A stretch of DNA of 22,860 nt from CAVXAE01 sp044225565 (GCA_044225565.1 JBGAIL010000081.1:1-22860), one strand, 5' to 3'; positions 8,179 through 16,321 are shown, counted from the stretch's first letter. The notes: generated from the sequence alone by a model not told the origin. A program made the numbers and translations.

Positions 8179-8633
8179 AAACCGCAATCCTGATATCGGC
8201 TGCCCTGGCGTTCGGCACCTTGCTGACGGGACGCGCGGCCCTGAGCGAGGAGACTTCCGTGCCCGAATACGCTGCGAGACCCAAGCTGGATGGCCGCGAG
8301 ATGCCGTTTTCTGAAGCGGTGCGTGTGGACCGCACGCTCTACATGTCGGGGCAGATCGGCAATCTGCCCGGCACCACGAAGCTCGCCCCGGGCGGCATCG
8401 CGGCCGAGTCGCGACAGGTGATGGAGAACATGAAGGCCGCGCTCGAGCGGCAGGGCTCCTCGCTGGACAAGGTGGTGAAGTGCACCGTGTTCCTCGCGGA
8501 CATGAAGGAATGGCCGGCGTTCAACGAAGTGTACGTGACGTATTTCACCAGGCACCTTCCGGCGCGTAGCGCGCTCGGCGCCAACGGCCTTGCGCTCGGC
8601 GCACGGGTGGAGATGGCTATCGCGGCTGTCTGA
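8175..8633 (+). CDS. exported RidA (YjgF/YER057c/UK114) family protein
   Basis: ATG 8175 overlaps the lipoprotein stop (ATGA); 152 aa to TGA 8633. Residues 1-25 look like a Sec signal peptide (MKTAILISAALAFGTLLTG, then RAALSEE). The rest is one RidA domain: FSEAVRVDRTLYMSGQIG, the middle helix ESRQVMENMKAALERQGSSLDKVVKCTVFLADM, EWPAFNEVYVTYF, and the end PARSALGANGLALGARVEMAI, which keeps the Arg that binds the substrate carboxylate in RidA. Cytoplasmic RidA hydrolyses reactive 2-aminoacrylate and related enamines or imines to keto acids. A periplasmic version cannot serve PLP enzymes in the cytosol, so its substrate is unknown. It is probably co-transcribed with the lipoprotein. Confidence 0.9.
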   Translation: MKTAILISAALAFGTLLTGRAALSEETSVPEYAARPKLDGREMPFSEAVRVDRTLYMSGQIGNLPGTTKLAPGGIAAESRQVMENMKAALERQGSSLDKVVKCTVFLADMKEWPAFNEVYVTYFTRHLPARSALGANGLALGARVEMAIAAV

Positions 8634-8649
8634 GGGGCGGTTCGCTGAT

Positions 8650-8682
8650 ACCCGGCCGCGTCGTCGCGTCGCGTAGCCGGGT
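8650..8682. terminator. possible hairpin between convergent genes
   Basis: ACCCGGC (8650-8656) and GCCGGGT (8676-8682) form a 7-bp stem with a 19-nt loop, midway between the ends of the RidA-like gene (+) and hisIE (-). There is no U tract on either strand, so intrinsic termination is uncertain. The rest of this 81-bp gap shows nothing. Confidence 0.35.
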
Positions 8683-8714
8683 TGAGGCGTCGCGCCGGCG
8701 CGCTTGCGGCAGCG

Positions 8715-9372
8715 TCAGCGCCGGGCAGTGTGGCGGGATTCGAGCTCGGCGATCACCCGTTCCAGGCTGAGGCCCCGGCTCCTGAGCAGCACCAGCGTGT
8801 GGAAGAGCAGGTCCGCGGCCTCACCCACGATCTTGTCGTCCGGCTCGGCCACGGCAGCCAGCGCCAGCTCCACGCCTTCCTCGCCGACCTTCTGGGCAAT
8901 TCGCTTCGATCCTTCCGCCAGCAGGCGCGTGGTATAGCTGCCTTGCGGCCGCTCCGCGATGCGCTGTGACGATCTCCTCCAGCCTGGCGAGAAACCCGAT
9001 GCGTGGTGCCGCCGAAGGCGACCGCTCGCCGAAGCACGTCGCGATGCCGAGATGGCACGCCGGCCCGCACGGTCTCGCCGTGATGAGCAACGTGTCTCCG
9101 TCACAATCCGCGCGCGCTTCCACGAAATCGAGCGTGTGCCCCGAGGTCTCGCCCTTCTCCCACAGCCGCTGCCTGCTGCGGCTGAAGAACACCACGCGAC
9201 GCCGGGCGAAAGTCTCGTCGAGCGCTTCGCGATTCATGTAGCTGTGCGCTGAGCACGGCACCGCTCGCCGCATCTGCACGATGGCGGAATCAGTCCGTCG
9301 CCTTTGCCGAAATCGAGCCGTGCGATGTCGGCGGCCTGCAACGCCGTTCCCCGCCTGCGCCGCCGCGCTCAT
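8715..9372 (-). pseudogene. hisI: bifunctional phosphoribosyl-AMP cyclohydrolase / phosphoribosyl-ATP pyrophosphatase, frameshifted
   Basis: HisIE catalyses steps two and three of histidine synthesis. ATG 9372 (overlapping the hisF stop as ATGA) begins MSAAAQ. Conserved cyclohydrolase sequence then appears in alternating frames: ARLDFGKGDGLIP, AIVQ, YMNREALDET, FFSRSRQRLWEKGETSGH, ADCDGDTLL and GPACHLGIATCF. The Zn ligand cysteines are all present. One long frame runs unbroken through the cyclohydrolase core to LARLEEIVTAHR. A shift near 8968 then leads to the pyrophosphatase domain: ERPQGSYTTRLLAEGSKRIA, QKVGEEGVELALAA, EAADLLFHTLVLL, ending RHTARR with its stop at 8715. At least three breaks are needed: one or more around 9240-9300, one between the start and LDFGKGDG, and the 8968 shift. 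It is the last gene of the operon. All motifs survive, so I suspect it is intact in the organism. Confidence 0.85.
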
Positions 9373-10121
9373 GGCCACAACTCGATGCCCCAATCGGAGC
9401 TCGCGTTTGAGATCCCGGATGACGATGGTGCGTTGTGGAACACGTTGGCCGCGAGCGTTGCATCGACGCGCGCGTCTTCGAACGCCGAACGGAAATGCCC
9501 CGGCTCGCCTGCGCCACCCGAAGCGACCAGGGGCACATCGCAGATGTCCCGCAGGGCGCTCAACTGTTCGACATCGTAGCCGCGCCGCACGCCGTCGCTC
9601 GCCATGCAGTTGAGTACGATCTCGCCTGCGCCGCGCTGTTGAGCCTCGCGCGCCCACTCGAGCGTATCGCGCCCCGGAATCGCGCAGACGATTCGGATCC
9701 GCCGGTGGATGATAGACGCGGTAGCGGATCGTCTGGCTGTCGTGCCGACGACGACACTTCTGACCAGAAAGCGCTGCAGGCGTCGATGAGCGGCGGGTCC
9801 GCCAGGGCAGGGGAGTTCACGGACACCTTCTCCGCTCCGGCATTCAGTATCGCTTCGGCGTCGGCAACGGAACGGATGCCTCCCGCCACGCAGAACGGGA
9901 TGTCCAGCACGCGCGCCACGCGACTGACCCATTCACGGTCCACCGAGCGGCCTTCCGGGCTCGCCGTGATGTCGTAGAACACAGGCTCGTCGCCCACATC
10001 GTCGCGGTAGCGCGGCGAGCTCCAGGATGTCACCGACCACGCGGTGATCCTTGAAGCGCACGCCTTTGACGACCTGGCCGTCGCGGACGTCTAGGCAGGG
10101 GATGATGCGTTTGGCAAGAAT
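9369..10121 (-). pseudogene. hisF: imidazole glycerol phosphate synthase cyclase subunit HisF, several frameshifts, ATT at the start position
   Basis: HisF is a TIM barrel that joins PRFAR and ammonia from HisH into IGP and AICAR. The N-terminus LAKRIIPCLDVRDGQVVKGV is preceded by ATT (10121-10119) with GAGGAG eight bases upstream; there is no ATG, GTG or TTG nearby. Frame changes fall near 10012, 9780, 9742, at two or more points in 9675-9720, near 9436 and near 9398. Between them the family sequence is continuous: PVFYDITASPEGRSVD, IPFCVAGGIRSVADAEAIL, AEKVSVNSPALADP, LQRFLVRSVVVG, DTLEWAREAQQRGAGEIVLN, VPLVASGGAGEPGHF, RTIVIRDLKREL, and the end DWGIELWP with TGA at 9369. Total length equals 251 codons, normal for HisF, so indels cancel overall. 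The start overlaps hisA by 31 bases, as in enterobacteria. No real loss of sequence is apparent. Confidence 0.85.
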
Positions 10122-10846
10122 GGTCGCAGCTCCTCGGGGGTGATCCGGTCTTCGAGCAACGCCTTGCCGCTCACTGCGGCAGCGGCGCCGACGCGCGCCA
10201 GCGCGGCGAGATCGGTGGCATCGCGCACGCCACCGGAAGCCTGCCAGAGCAGGCCCGGAAAGCGCGTCCGCGCATCGCGGTACAGGGCAGTGTTGGGGCC
10301 GGTGAGCGCGCCGTCGCGCGCGATGTCCGTGCAGAGCACGTGTTTGAGACCGACGGAGCTGAAGGGCTCGAGTGCGTCCCAGAGGCTGATGCCGCTGCCC
10401 TCGGTCCATCCGCGCGTGCGCGGCTTTGGTACGCCATCGGCGTCGATGCGGACGTCGAAGGCGAGGCAGACGCGCTCCGGCCCGAAGCGTTCGATCCAGC
10501 CCGCCACTTCCCCAGGCGTTTCGATGGCAGCACTGCCGACGACCACACGCTGCACGCCTGCCCCGAGCAGATTCTCGATGACGGAGGCCGAGCGCACCCC
10601 GCCGCCCACCTGCAACTTGATGCCGCCCAGTCGCGCGAGTTCGACGATGACCGCCCGATTGGCGAGGGCGCCATCCTTCGCGCCATCCAGATCCACGACG
10701 TGCAGCCACGGTGCGCCGAAAGAGCGATAGCGCGCGAGAAGTTCCGCGGGCTCCTGCTGATACCGCGTCTCCGCGCCGAAGTCGCCTTGGAACAGGCGCA
10801 CGCAGCCGCCATTACGAAGGTCGATCGCCGGGATGAGCAGCATCAT
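10091..10846 (-). CDS. hisA: phosphoribosylformimino-5-aminoimidazole carboxamide ribotide isomerase HisA
   Basis: ATG 10846 (a second ATG follows at 10843) to TAG 10091, about 251 aa. It starts MMLLIPAIDLRNGGCVRLFQ with the catalytic Asp of AIDL. The second catalytic Asp is in CTDIARDGALTGPN, and the (beta/alpha)8 phosphate sites show as LQVGGGVRS and ASGGVRD. It isomerises ProFAR to PRFAR in step four of histidine synthesis. This gene is intact, unlike its neighbours hisH and hisF. The start overlaps the hisH stop (ATGA), and the 3' end, PFLPNASSPA, overlaps the hisF start by 31 bases in another frame, an arrangement also seen in the E. coli operon. Confidence 0.95.
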   Translation of the reverse strand: MMLLIPAIDLRNGGCVRLFQGDFGAETRYQQEPAELLARYRSFGAPWLHVVDLDGAKDGALANRAVIVELARLGGIKLQVGGGVRSASVIENLLGAGVQRVVVGSAAIETPGEVAGWIERFGPERVCLAFDVRIDADGVPKPRTRGWTEGSGISLWDALEPFSSVGLKHVLCTDIARDGALTGPNTALYRDARTRFPGLLWQASGGVRDATDLAALARVGAAAAVSGKALLEDRITPEELRPFLPNASSPA

Positions 10847-11433
10847 TGCAGCCTCAGGAAATTGGCGAGAAGCCGCGCGCCAGGAGCGGCAGAGCGCTCC
10901 GGATGGAACTGAGCGCCCCAGAAATTCCCGTTGCGCACGACGGCTGAGAACTCTGTTCCGTACTCCGTGGCGGCCAGCGTGGAGCTGGAAATGGGCGCAG
11001 CGAAGCTGTGTACGAAGTACATGTAGTCCTCGTCGCCGGGGCCTTCCGGGACGGTAGGTCCTCATGCAGACAGCAGGCGTTCCAGCCATGTGTGGCGCGG
11101 GCCGACCCGGCTGTGCGTGCAATCGTTCCACTGCATGCGGCAAGACGCCCAGGCAGCGTGCCGAGTTCTCTTCGGTACGGGTGAACAACAGCTGCATGCC
11201 GAGACAGATGCCCAGCACGGGCTGAGAAAGCCAGGCAGCACTTCGTGGCCGGCCGATTGCAGGCGGCGCATGGCATCTCCGGCTGCGCCGACGCCCGGAA
11301 GAATGACACGTGGTGCGGACGCGATGGCTCGCGCATCGTTGGTGACCTGAGCGCGCGCGCCGAGGCGCTCGAGCGCGAAGACGAGCGACGCGAGATTGGC
11401 CCCGCCGCTGTCGATGATCATCACTTCGCTCAC
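10843..11433 (-). pseudogene. hisH: imidazole glycerol phosphate synthase glutaminase subunit HisH, frameshifted
   Basis: HisH is the class I glutamine amidotransferase that supplies ammonia to HisF. GTG 11433 overlaps the hisB stop (GTGA). The N-terminus MSEVMIIDSGGANLASLVFAL and LPGVGAAGDAMRRL are in one frame. A lost base near 11230 moves to QPVLGICLGMQLLFTRTEE, which contains the nucleophilic Cys. Two further losses near 11080-11090 shift PHM(G)W(N) and the following sequence to DEDYMYFVHSFAAPISS. The rest is continuous through FWGAQFHPERSAAPGARLL, with the His and Glu of the triad, ending LANFLRLQ with TGA at 10843. Start to stop spans exactly 197 codons, consistent with three one-base losses in a normal-length gene (about 198 aa). 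All catalytic residues remain, which argues against genuine decay. Confidence 0.85.
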
Positions 11434-12505
11434 AGCACGCCCTTCGTCGTCGGCAGCTCGCTGCCTTCACGCCGGAAAGCCTGCCGGAGGGCGCGGCCGA
11501 CGCCTTTGAAGCAGGCTTCGACCATGTGATGCGCGTTGTCGCCCGTGACGCTGAGATGGATCGCAGCGCCCATCGCGTCCGCCAGCGAGCGGAAGAAGTG
11601 AGGCACCAGCTCCGTGGGCAGCTGGCCCACGACGTCGCGTGTGAAGCGGCCTTCGAACTCGAAGAAGGCGCGCCCGGAAAGGTCGATGGCCACCCGCGCG
11701 CGGGCTTCGTCCATCGGCAACAGGAACCCATAACGGTTGATGCCCGCTTTGAGCCGAGCGCGCGCCGCAGCGCCTCGCCCAGCGCGAGCGCGCAATCTTC
11801 CACCGTGTGGTGCTCGTCGATCTGCAGATCACCCTTGCACGTCAGGGTGAGCGAGAAGCCGCCATGCTTGGCGATCTGCTCGAGCATGTGGTCGAAGAAA
11901 CCGATGCCCGTCGAGACGCTCAGCGGTTCCGTGGCATCGAGATTCACGCTCACCTCGATCTGCGTTTCCTTCGTGCGCCGCTGCACCGTGGCGCGCCGCG
12001 CGAGCAGCTGCGTAACGATGCCGGGCCAGCTCTGCTCCAAGGCGCCGTTCGGGAGGATCCGCATGCCGCGGATGCCGAGATTCGCGGCGAACTCCAGGTC
12101 CGTGTCGCGGTCGCCGATCATCACGCTGGCAGAAAGATCTGCGTTCCGCTCGCGGACGTAGCTCTCGACCAGCGCCGTCTTCGGCTTGCGGCAGCCGCAG
12201 CCGTCCGTGGGGAAGTGCGGACACACGAACACCGCGTCGAAATCGATGCCCTGGGAGCGGAATGCAGCGAGGATGAACTCGTGCGCTTCCTCGAAAGCCC
12301 GCTGGGGGAAGCGATCGGTCCCGAGCCCGTCCTGGTTCGTCACCATGGCCAGCTTGAATCCGGCGCGCGACAGCTCCGAGAGCGCGGCGAACACGCCCGG
12401 CATGAAGCGGATCTTCGTGAGCGAGTCCACCTGGAAATCCGGCGGCTCCTCGACGAGCGTGCCGTCACGGTCGACGAACAGGATGCGCGAGGGGGTCGTG
12501 ATCAT
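11430..12505 (-). CDS. hisB: bifunctional histidinol-phosphatase / imidazoleglycerol-phosphate dehydratase, one frameshift
   Basis: ATG 12505 overlaps the hisC stop (ATGA). Residues 1 to about 160 are a HAD phosphatase: nucleophile in FVDRDGTLVEE, TNQDGLGTDRF, Zn-binding CPHFPTDGCGCRKPK, and GDRDTDLEFA. From about 170 it is the Mn-dependent dehydratase: STGIGFFDHMLEQIAKHGG, DEHHTVEDCALALGEALRRALG, then GINRYGFLLPMDEARA and GDNAHHMVEACFKGVGRALRQA, ending TTKGVL with TGA at 11430. The frame breaks near 11756, between RRALG and KAGINRYGF, and one missing base restores about 358 residues. It performs steps six and eight of histidine synthesis. This fusion is typical of enterobacteria and Xanthomonadales. 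I call it a CDS because only a single base is wrong. Confidence 0.93.
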
Positions 12506-13557
12506 TTCAATGCCTCGAGCAGGCGGTCGTTCTGGTTCTGGGTGCCGATGCTGATGCGCAGGGCCCGGCCGAGCCCGGGCTGGGCCCGCACGTCCCGGAT
12601 CAGCAGGTTCGCCTCGCGGGCACGCTTCAGTGCACGGTCTGCGTCGGCGAGCTCGACCAGCAGGAAGTTGGCCTCACTGGGCCATACGCGCTCGACGGCA
12701 GGCAGTGCCATCAGCGCCGTGGCCAAACGTGCGCGCTCGGCGCGCACCGTATCGATTCTGGAGCGCATGACGGCCAGCTGGGGTGGCTGCAGCAGCCGCA
12801 GCGCCGCTTCCACCGTGAGCTGGGGGATGGCGTAAGGCGGGATCACCTTGCGCAGCAGCCCGACGATTTCCGCATTCGCGAGCAGCGCTCCGCAACGGGC
12901 GCCCGCGAGCCCATGGGCTTTCGACAGCGTTCTCAGGATCACGAGGTTCGGGTAGGCGTCGAGATGGCGCGACAGGCTTTGGCCGGACGCGAACTCGACG
13001 TAGGCCTCGTCGACGACGAGCAGCGTGCGCTCTTTCAGTCTCGCGGCGATGCGCAACACCATGCTTTCGTCGAGTGCGTTGCCGGTGGGATTGTTCGGCG
13101 AGCACAGGAACACCAGCTTGACCGACGGACTGCAGGCGTCCAGCAATGCAGATTCATCCAGCGCGAAGCCCTGCGCGGCGAGCAGCGGGACGGTGAGGAT
13201 TCCGGCACCCTGGATTCGCGCCGACACGGCATACATTCCGAAAGTCGGTGGGCAGATGACGATGCTGTCCTGCCCGGCACGGCAGAACACGCGCAGCAGC
13301 AGATCGATCATCTCGTCGCTGCCACGGCCAGCGAGCACGCTGGTGACGGGGACGTCGTACAAGGCAGCGAGGCCGCGGATCAGCTCACGGGGCTGGGGCT
13401 CGGGATAACGGTTGAGGCCTGCTTCGCTTTCGTCGCCGGGCGCGCGCCAGGGCAGCTCATTGGCGTGCAGCCGCTCGAGGCCGACTTCCCACACGGCGTG
13501 CTCATAGGATTTGAGTTGCGCGATTTCGGGACGCGCCAGTCCGGTGATCCAGCTCAT
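12502..13557 (-). CDS. hisC: histidinol-phosphate aminotransferase HisC
   Basis: ATG 13557 to TGA 12502, 351 aa, intact, with 4-bp overlaps at both ends. It is a fold-type I PLP enzyme: HANELPWRAP and NRYPEPQPRELI near the N-terminus, GRGSDEMIDLLLR, SPNNPTGN, VVDEAYVEF, and the Schiff-base K213 in RTLSKAHGLAGARCG. It transaminates imidazole acetol phosphate with glutamate to give histidinol phosphate. Operon position between hisD and hisB supports HisC over related aromatic or cobalamin-pathway aminotransferases. Confidence 0.96.
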   Translation of the reverse strand: MSWITGLARPEIAQLKSYEHAVWEVGLERLHANELPWRAPGDESEAGLNRYPEPQPRELIRGLAALYDVPVTSVLAGRGSDEMIDLLLRVFCRAGQDSIVICPPTFGMYAVSARIQGAGILTVPLLAAQGFALDESALLDACSPSVKLVFLCSPNNPTGNALDESMVLRIAARLKERTLLVVDEAYVEFASGQSLSRHLDAYPNLVILRTLSKAHGLAGARCGALLANAEIVGLLRKVIPPYAIPQLTVEAALRLLQPPQLAVMRSRIDTVRAERARLATALMALPAVERVWPSEANFLLVELADADRALKRAREANLLIRDVRAQPGLGRALRISIGTQNQNDRLLEALK

Positions 13558-14876
13558 GTGAGGCTGCCCGCGCCGTTCAGGATGTCCAGCCGGCAGGACA
13601 CCGCGTTCGCATGTGCGTCGAGGCCTTCGAGCCGTGCGAGCGTGACGGCCGTGGGACCGAGGGTGCTCAAGCCTTCCGCCGACAGCTCTTGCACGGTAAT
13701 GCGCTTGAGGAAGTCAGCTGTCGACAGCCCGCTATAGGCACGCGCGTAACCGTAAGTCGGCAACACATGGTTTGTGCCCGAGCAGTAGTCGCCCATCGGC
13801 TCTGGCGACCATTCGCCGAGAAATACGGATCCCGCGTTGCGTACCTCGGGCAGCCAGCGCCGGGCGTCCCGCAATTGCAGGATCAGATGCTCCGCCGCGT
13901 ATGCGTTAGCCACTTCGAGAGCGGCCGGTACGTCGCGCACCACGATGCATCGACTCGCGGCAAGTGACTTCTCGAGGATCGAGCGTCGCGACAACGTGAG
14001 GAGCTGCTGGCTCACCGCGGCCGCGACAGCCGTTGCCAGAGTGGAAGAGGGCGTGACCAGGATGGCCTGCGACAGCGCGTCATGTTCGGCCTGCGCGAGC
14101 AGATCGGCCGCGACGAGCGCGGGCCGCGCGCCGTCGTCCGCCACGACCATCACCTCCGAAGGTCCGGCAGGAAGGTCACATGCCGCGCCACCCGGCTCCG
14201 TGGATACGAGCTGCTTGGCTGCGGTGACCCACGCGTTCCCCGGTCCGAACAGCTTGTCGACCCTCGGCACGCTCTCCGTGCCATAGGCCATCGCCGCGAT
14301 GCTCTGCGCGCCACCGATCTTGAACACCTCGTCGACACCACACAGGCGAGCAGCGACGAGCACGGCGGCATTCGCCTTGCCGTCTTTCGTGGGCGGTGTG
14401 CAAAGCACCCGCCTCGCGCAGCCGGCGATGCGGGCCGGGACGGCAAGCATGATGACGGCAGAGGGCAGCGGTGCCGATCCTGCCGGAACATACAAGCCGA
14501 CCGTATCTATGGCTCGCACGACGCGCTCACATCGCACGCCAGGCATCGTTTCGAGGGAAAGCGGCTGAGGCATCTGCGCCGAATGGAACGCGCTGACGTT
14601 CTCGATGGCGCGCTCCAGCGCGGCGATTTCCTCCGCGGAGAGTGTGCTTTGCGCTTCCGAGAATTCCTTGCGGCCGACGGCGATGTCGCCCAGACGGACG
14701 CGGTCGAAGCGCTCCGTGAGCTCACGCAGAGCGGCATCGCCTTTCAGGCGCACCTCGGCGACGATTGCACGCACGGAGCTTTCCACGTCCGTGCGCGTCT
14801 CGAGAGCCGGACGTGCGAGCGCCGCACGCCGGCCGGCGGCATCCAGCCTGTCCCAATCGATGATGCGCAGGTTCAC
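13554..14876 (-). CDS. hisD: histidinol dehydrogenase HisD
   Basis: GTG 14876 (overlapping the hisG stop as GTGA) to TGA 13554, 440 aa, close to the usual 430-440. It is a Zn and NAD+ dependent enzyme oxidising histidinol to histidine in two steps. Visible motifs are GLYVPAGSAPLPSAVIM, the nucleotide loop VDKLFGPGNAWVTAAK, DLPAGPSEVMVVAD, Zn-ligand region AQAEHDALSQ, catalytic Glu-His in AAEHLIL, Asp in MGDYCSGTNHVLPT, and the last His in GLDAHANAVSCRLD. No break in frame. Confidence 0.97.
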   Translation of the reverse strand: MNLRIIDWDRLDAAGRRAALARPALETRTDVESSVRAIVAEVRLKGDAALRELTERFDRVRLGDIAVGRKEFSEAQSTLSAEEIAALERAIENVSAFHSAQMPQPLSLETMPGVRCERVVRAIDTVGLYVPAGSAPLPSAVIMLAVPARIAGCARRVLCTPPTKDGKANAAVLVAARLCGVDEVFKIGGAQSIAAMAYGTESVPRVDKLFGPGNAWVTAAKQLVSTEPGGAACDLPAGPSEVMVVADDGARPALVAADLLAQAEHDALSQAILVTPSSTLATAVAAAVSQQLLTLSRRSILEKSLAASRCIVVRDVPAALEVANAYAAEHLILQLRDARRWLPEVRNAGSVFLGEWSPEPMGDYCSGTNHVLPTYGYARAYSGLSTADFLKRITVQELSAEGLSTLGPTAVTLARLEGLDAHANAVSCRLDILNGAGSLT

Positions 14877-15769
14877 GCGAGCATCTTCTCGACGGGCAGC
14901 ACGAGCACTGCGCTGGCGCCGGCTTGTTTGAGTCGCTCGAGCGTCTCCCAGAACACGTTCTCACGGCAGACGGCGTGCACCGCGACCTTGTCCGCCGAGC
15001 CTTCGAGCGGAATGATGGTCGGAAACTCGCTGCCCGGCAGCAGGCTGCGGATTTCCTTCAGCGCCGCGCGCGGCGCGTGCAGCATGATGTACTTGCTCTC
15101 CCGCACCTGCTGCACGCCGTCGATGCGCATGAGCAGGCGCTCGACCCATTCGTTCTTCGACGGCGCCAGCTCGAGCGGCGTACGAATCAGCACCGCGTGG
15201 CTTTCCAGCACGGTCTCCACCTCGCGCAGGTGGTTCGCCTGCAGCGTGGAGCCCGTCGATACGAGATCGCAGATGAGGTCGGCGCGGCCGAGGCGGGGAG
15301 CGATCTCCACCGCGCCGGAAAGCGTGACGATGTCCGCCGTGATGTCCCGCTGGCGCAGATAGTCGGCCAGCATGAACGGATAAGTGGTCGCGATGCGCCG
15401 GCCGCGCAACGAGCGCGGGCCTTCATAGCTGAAGCCTTCCGGCACGGCGAGCGAGAGGCGGCAGCGCCCGAAATCCAGCGAGCGCACGCGCTGGAAGCGG
15501 GCACGCGAGCCACGGCTCTCGAGCTCGAGGCGCTTCTCCTCGAGCACGTTGAGGCCGACCAGGCCCAGATCGCAGACGTCTTCCTGCACGAGGTCGGGGA
15601 TGTCGTCGTCGCGCACGAACAGCACGTCGAGCGGCATGTTCTCGCCGAAGCCCATGAGCTGGTCCTTGCCTCGCGAGAGCTTGAGGCCGCACCGCACGAG
15701 CAGGTCGATGGAAGGATCGGTGAGCCGGCCGGACTTCTGGACGGCGAGCTTCAGGCGCAGGTCATCCAT
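14873..15769 (-). CDS. hisG: ATP phosphoribosyltransferase HisG, long form
   Basis: ATG 15769 to TGA 14873, 298 aa. This is the first committed enzyme of the pathway, joining ATP and PRPP. LKLAVQKSGRLTDPSIDLLVRCGL, FVRDDDIPDLVQEDVCDLGLVGLNVL and the PRPP-binding region DLICDLVSTGSTLQANHL identify it. The length and a C-terminal domain (IMLHAPRAALKEIRSLLPG through ENVFWETLERLKQAGASAVLV) mark the long, ACT-like form. That form is allosterically inhibited by histidine and needs no HisZ. The start overlaps the 3' end of the TrpR-like gene by eight bases. Confidence 0.97.
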   Translation of the reverse strand: MDDLRLKLAVQKSGRLTDPSIDLLVRCGLKLSRGKDQLMGFGENMPLDVLFVRDDDIPDLVQEDVCDLGLVGLNVLEEKRLELESRGSRARFQRVRSLDFGRCRLSLAVPEGFSYEGPRSLRGRRIATTYPFMLADYLRQRDITADIVTLSGAVEIAPRLGRADLICDLVSTGSTLQANHLREVETVLESHAVLIRTPLELAPSKNEWVERLLMRIDGVQQVRESKYIMLHAPRAALKEIRSLLPGSEFPTIIPLEGSADKVAVHAVCRENVFWETLERLKQAGASAVLVLPVEKMLA

Positions 15770-16146
15770 TGCGGGGGGTCTCCGTGCGGGTGTTGCGGTC
15801 GGCCGGGCCGTTGCCCGCGCGTGCAGCTGAGGAACGTTTCGGCGCTTTCACGCGCCTGGAGATGAGGGCATAGCCGCCGTTGCCGTCAGCCAGGAAGCGG
15901 GCCACGCGGCCGATGGTGGTGACGCTGACCCCCGTGAGCCGGTGGATCTCCCGGTAGGGCAGGCCGCGCGCCAGGCCAGTCCACCACGGCCCAGCGGTCG
16001 GCCATGGCCTGCAGCTCCGCGGGGGTGCAGAGGTCCTTGAAGAAGGCGCGGCATTCCTCGGCGCTGCGCAGGGCGGCGACGGCGGTGAACAGGTTGCGCT
16101 CGGCGAGCGCCTCCTGCTCGGGGGTGACGTTGCGATGCTGTTTCAT
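15762..16146 (-). pseudogene. TrpR-like YerC/YecD family regulator, likely his-operon repressor; one frameshift
   Basis: ATG 16146. The start MKQHRNVTPEQEALAERNLF leads to EECRAFFKDLCTPAELQAMADRWAVVDW, the helical Trp-repressor fold. The frame then breaks at about 15980, where one surplus C gives PGARPALPG instead of LARGLPYREIHRLTGVSVTTIGRVARFL. The latter is the DNA-recognition helix-turn-helix in the position of that in TrpR. It continues NGGYALISRRVKAPKRS to a TGA at 15762, for about 127 residues. In Xanthomonadales relatives a gene of this family commonly heads the his operon. I infer that it represses its own transcription and hisG-IE in response to histidine. The palindrome 15 bases upstream fits that. 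The single +1 is probably a consensus error. Confidence 0.8.
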
Positions 16147-16160
16147 GGCGACTCGATGTA

Positions 16161-16180
16161 TTAACGCGCTAGTACGTTAA
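16161..16180. promoter_or_regulatory. palindrome, candidate operator of the TrpR-like regulator
   Basis: TTAACGCGCTAGTACGTTAA: half-sites TTAACG and CGTTAA flank a central CTAG, leaving only CG/TA as imperfect positions. It ends 15 bases before the regulator's ATG and overlaps a possible minus-strand -10 (TTAATA, 16164-16159). CTAG and TTAAC elements also make up the TrpR operator, so binding by this TrpR relative is plausible. The surrounding 140 bp to the riboswitch shows no gene. Confidence 0.6.
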
Positions 16181-16282
16181 CATGCCACCGGCCGAGCCCC
16201 GCCAGCCCGCCACCAGGAAATCGGCCGGCGGCGCGGCCAGGGCTGCAGCGTGCTCCCGCTCACACTGCCGGCCGGGCATCGG

Positions 16283-16311
16283 TTGACGCTGCCCCGCCTG
16301 GTCTCTGAACT
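16283..16311 (+). promoter_or_regulatory. possible promoter for the riboswitch-metX-metB transcript
   Basis: TTGACG (16283-16288) is a good -35. At 17 bases' spacing the -10 position reads TGAACT (16306-16311), only half matching. A start near 16318 would place the transcript's 5' end just before the aptamer, which is what makes this candidate worth recording. Confidence 0.4.
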
Positions 16312-16321
16312 TCCCGCCCCA

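Noticed and set aside
8715..11433. True degeneration of the distal his operon
   Set aside because: Not excluded, but hisA in the middle is intact, catalytic residues of HisH, HisF and HisIE all survive, and indels cancel to whole codons in hisH and hisF.
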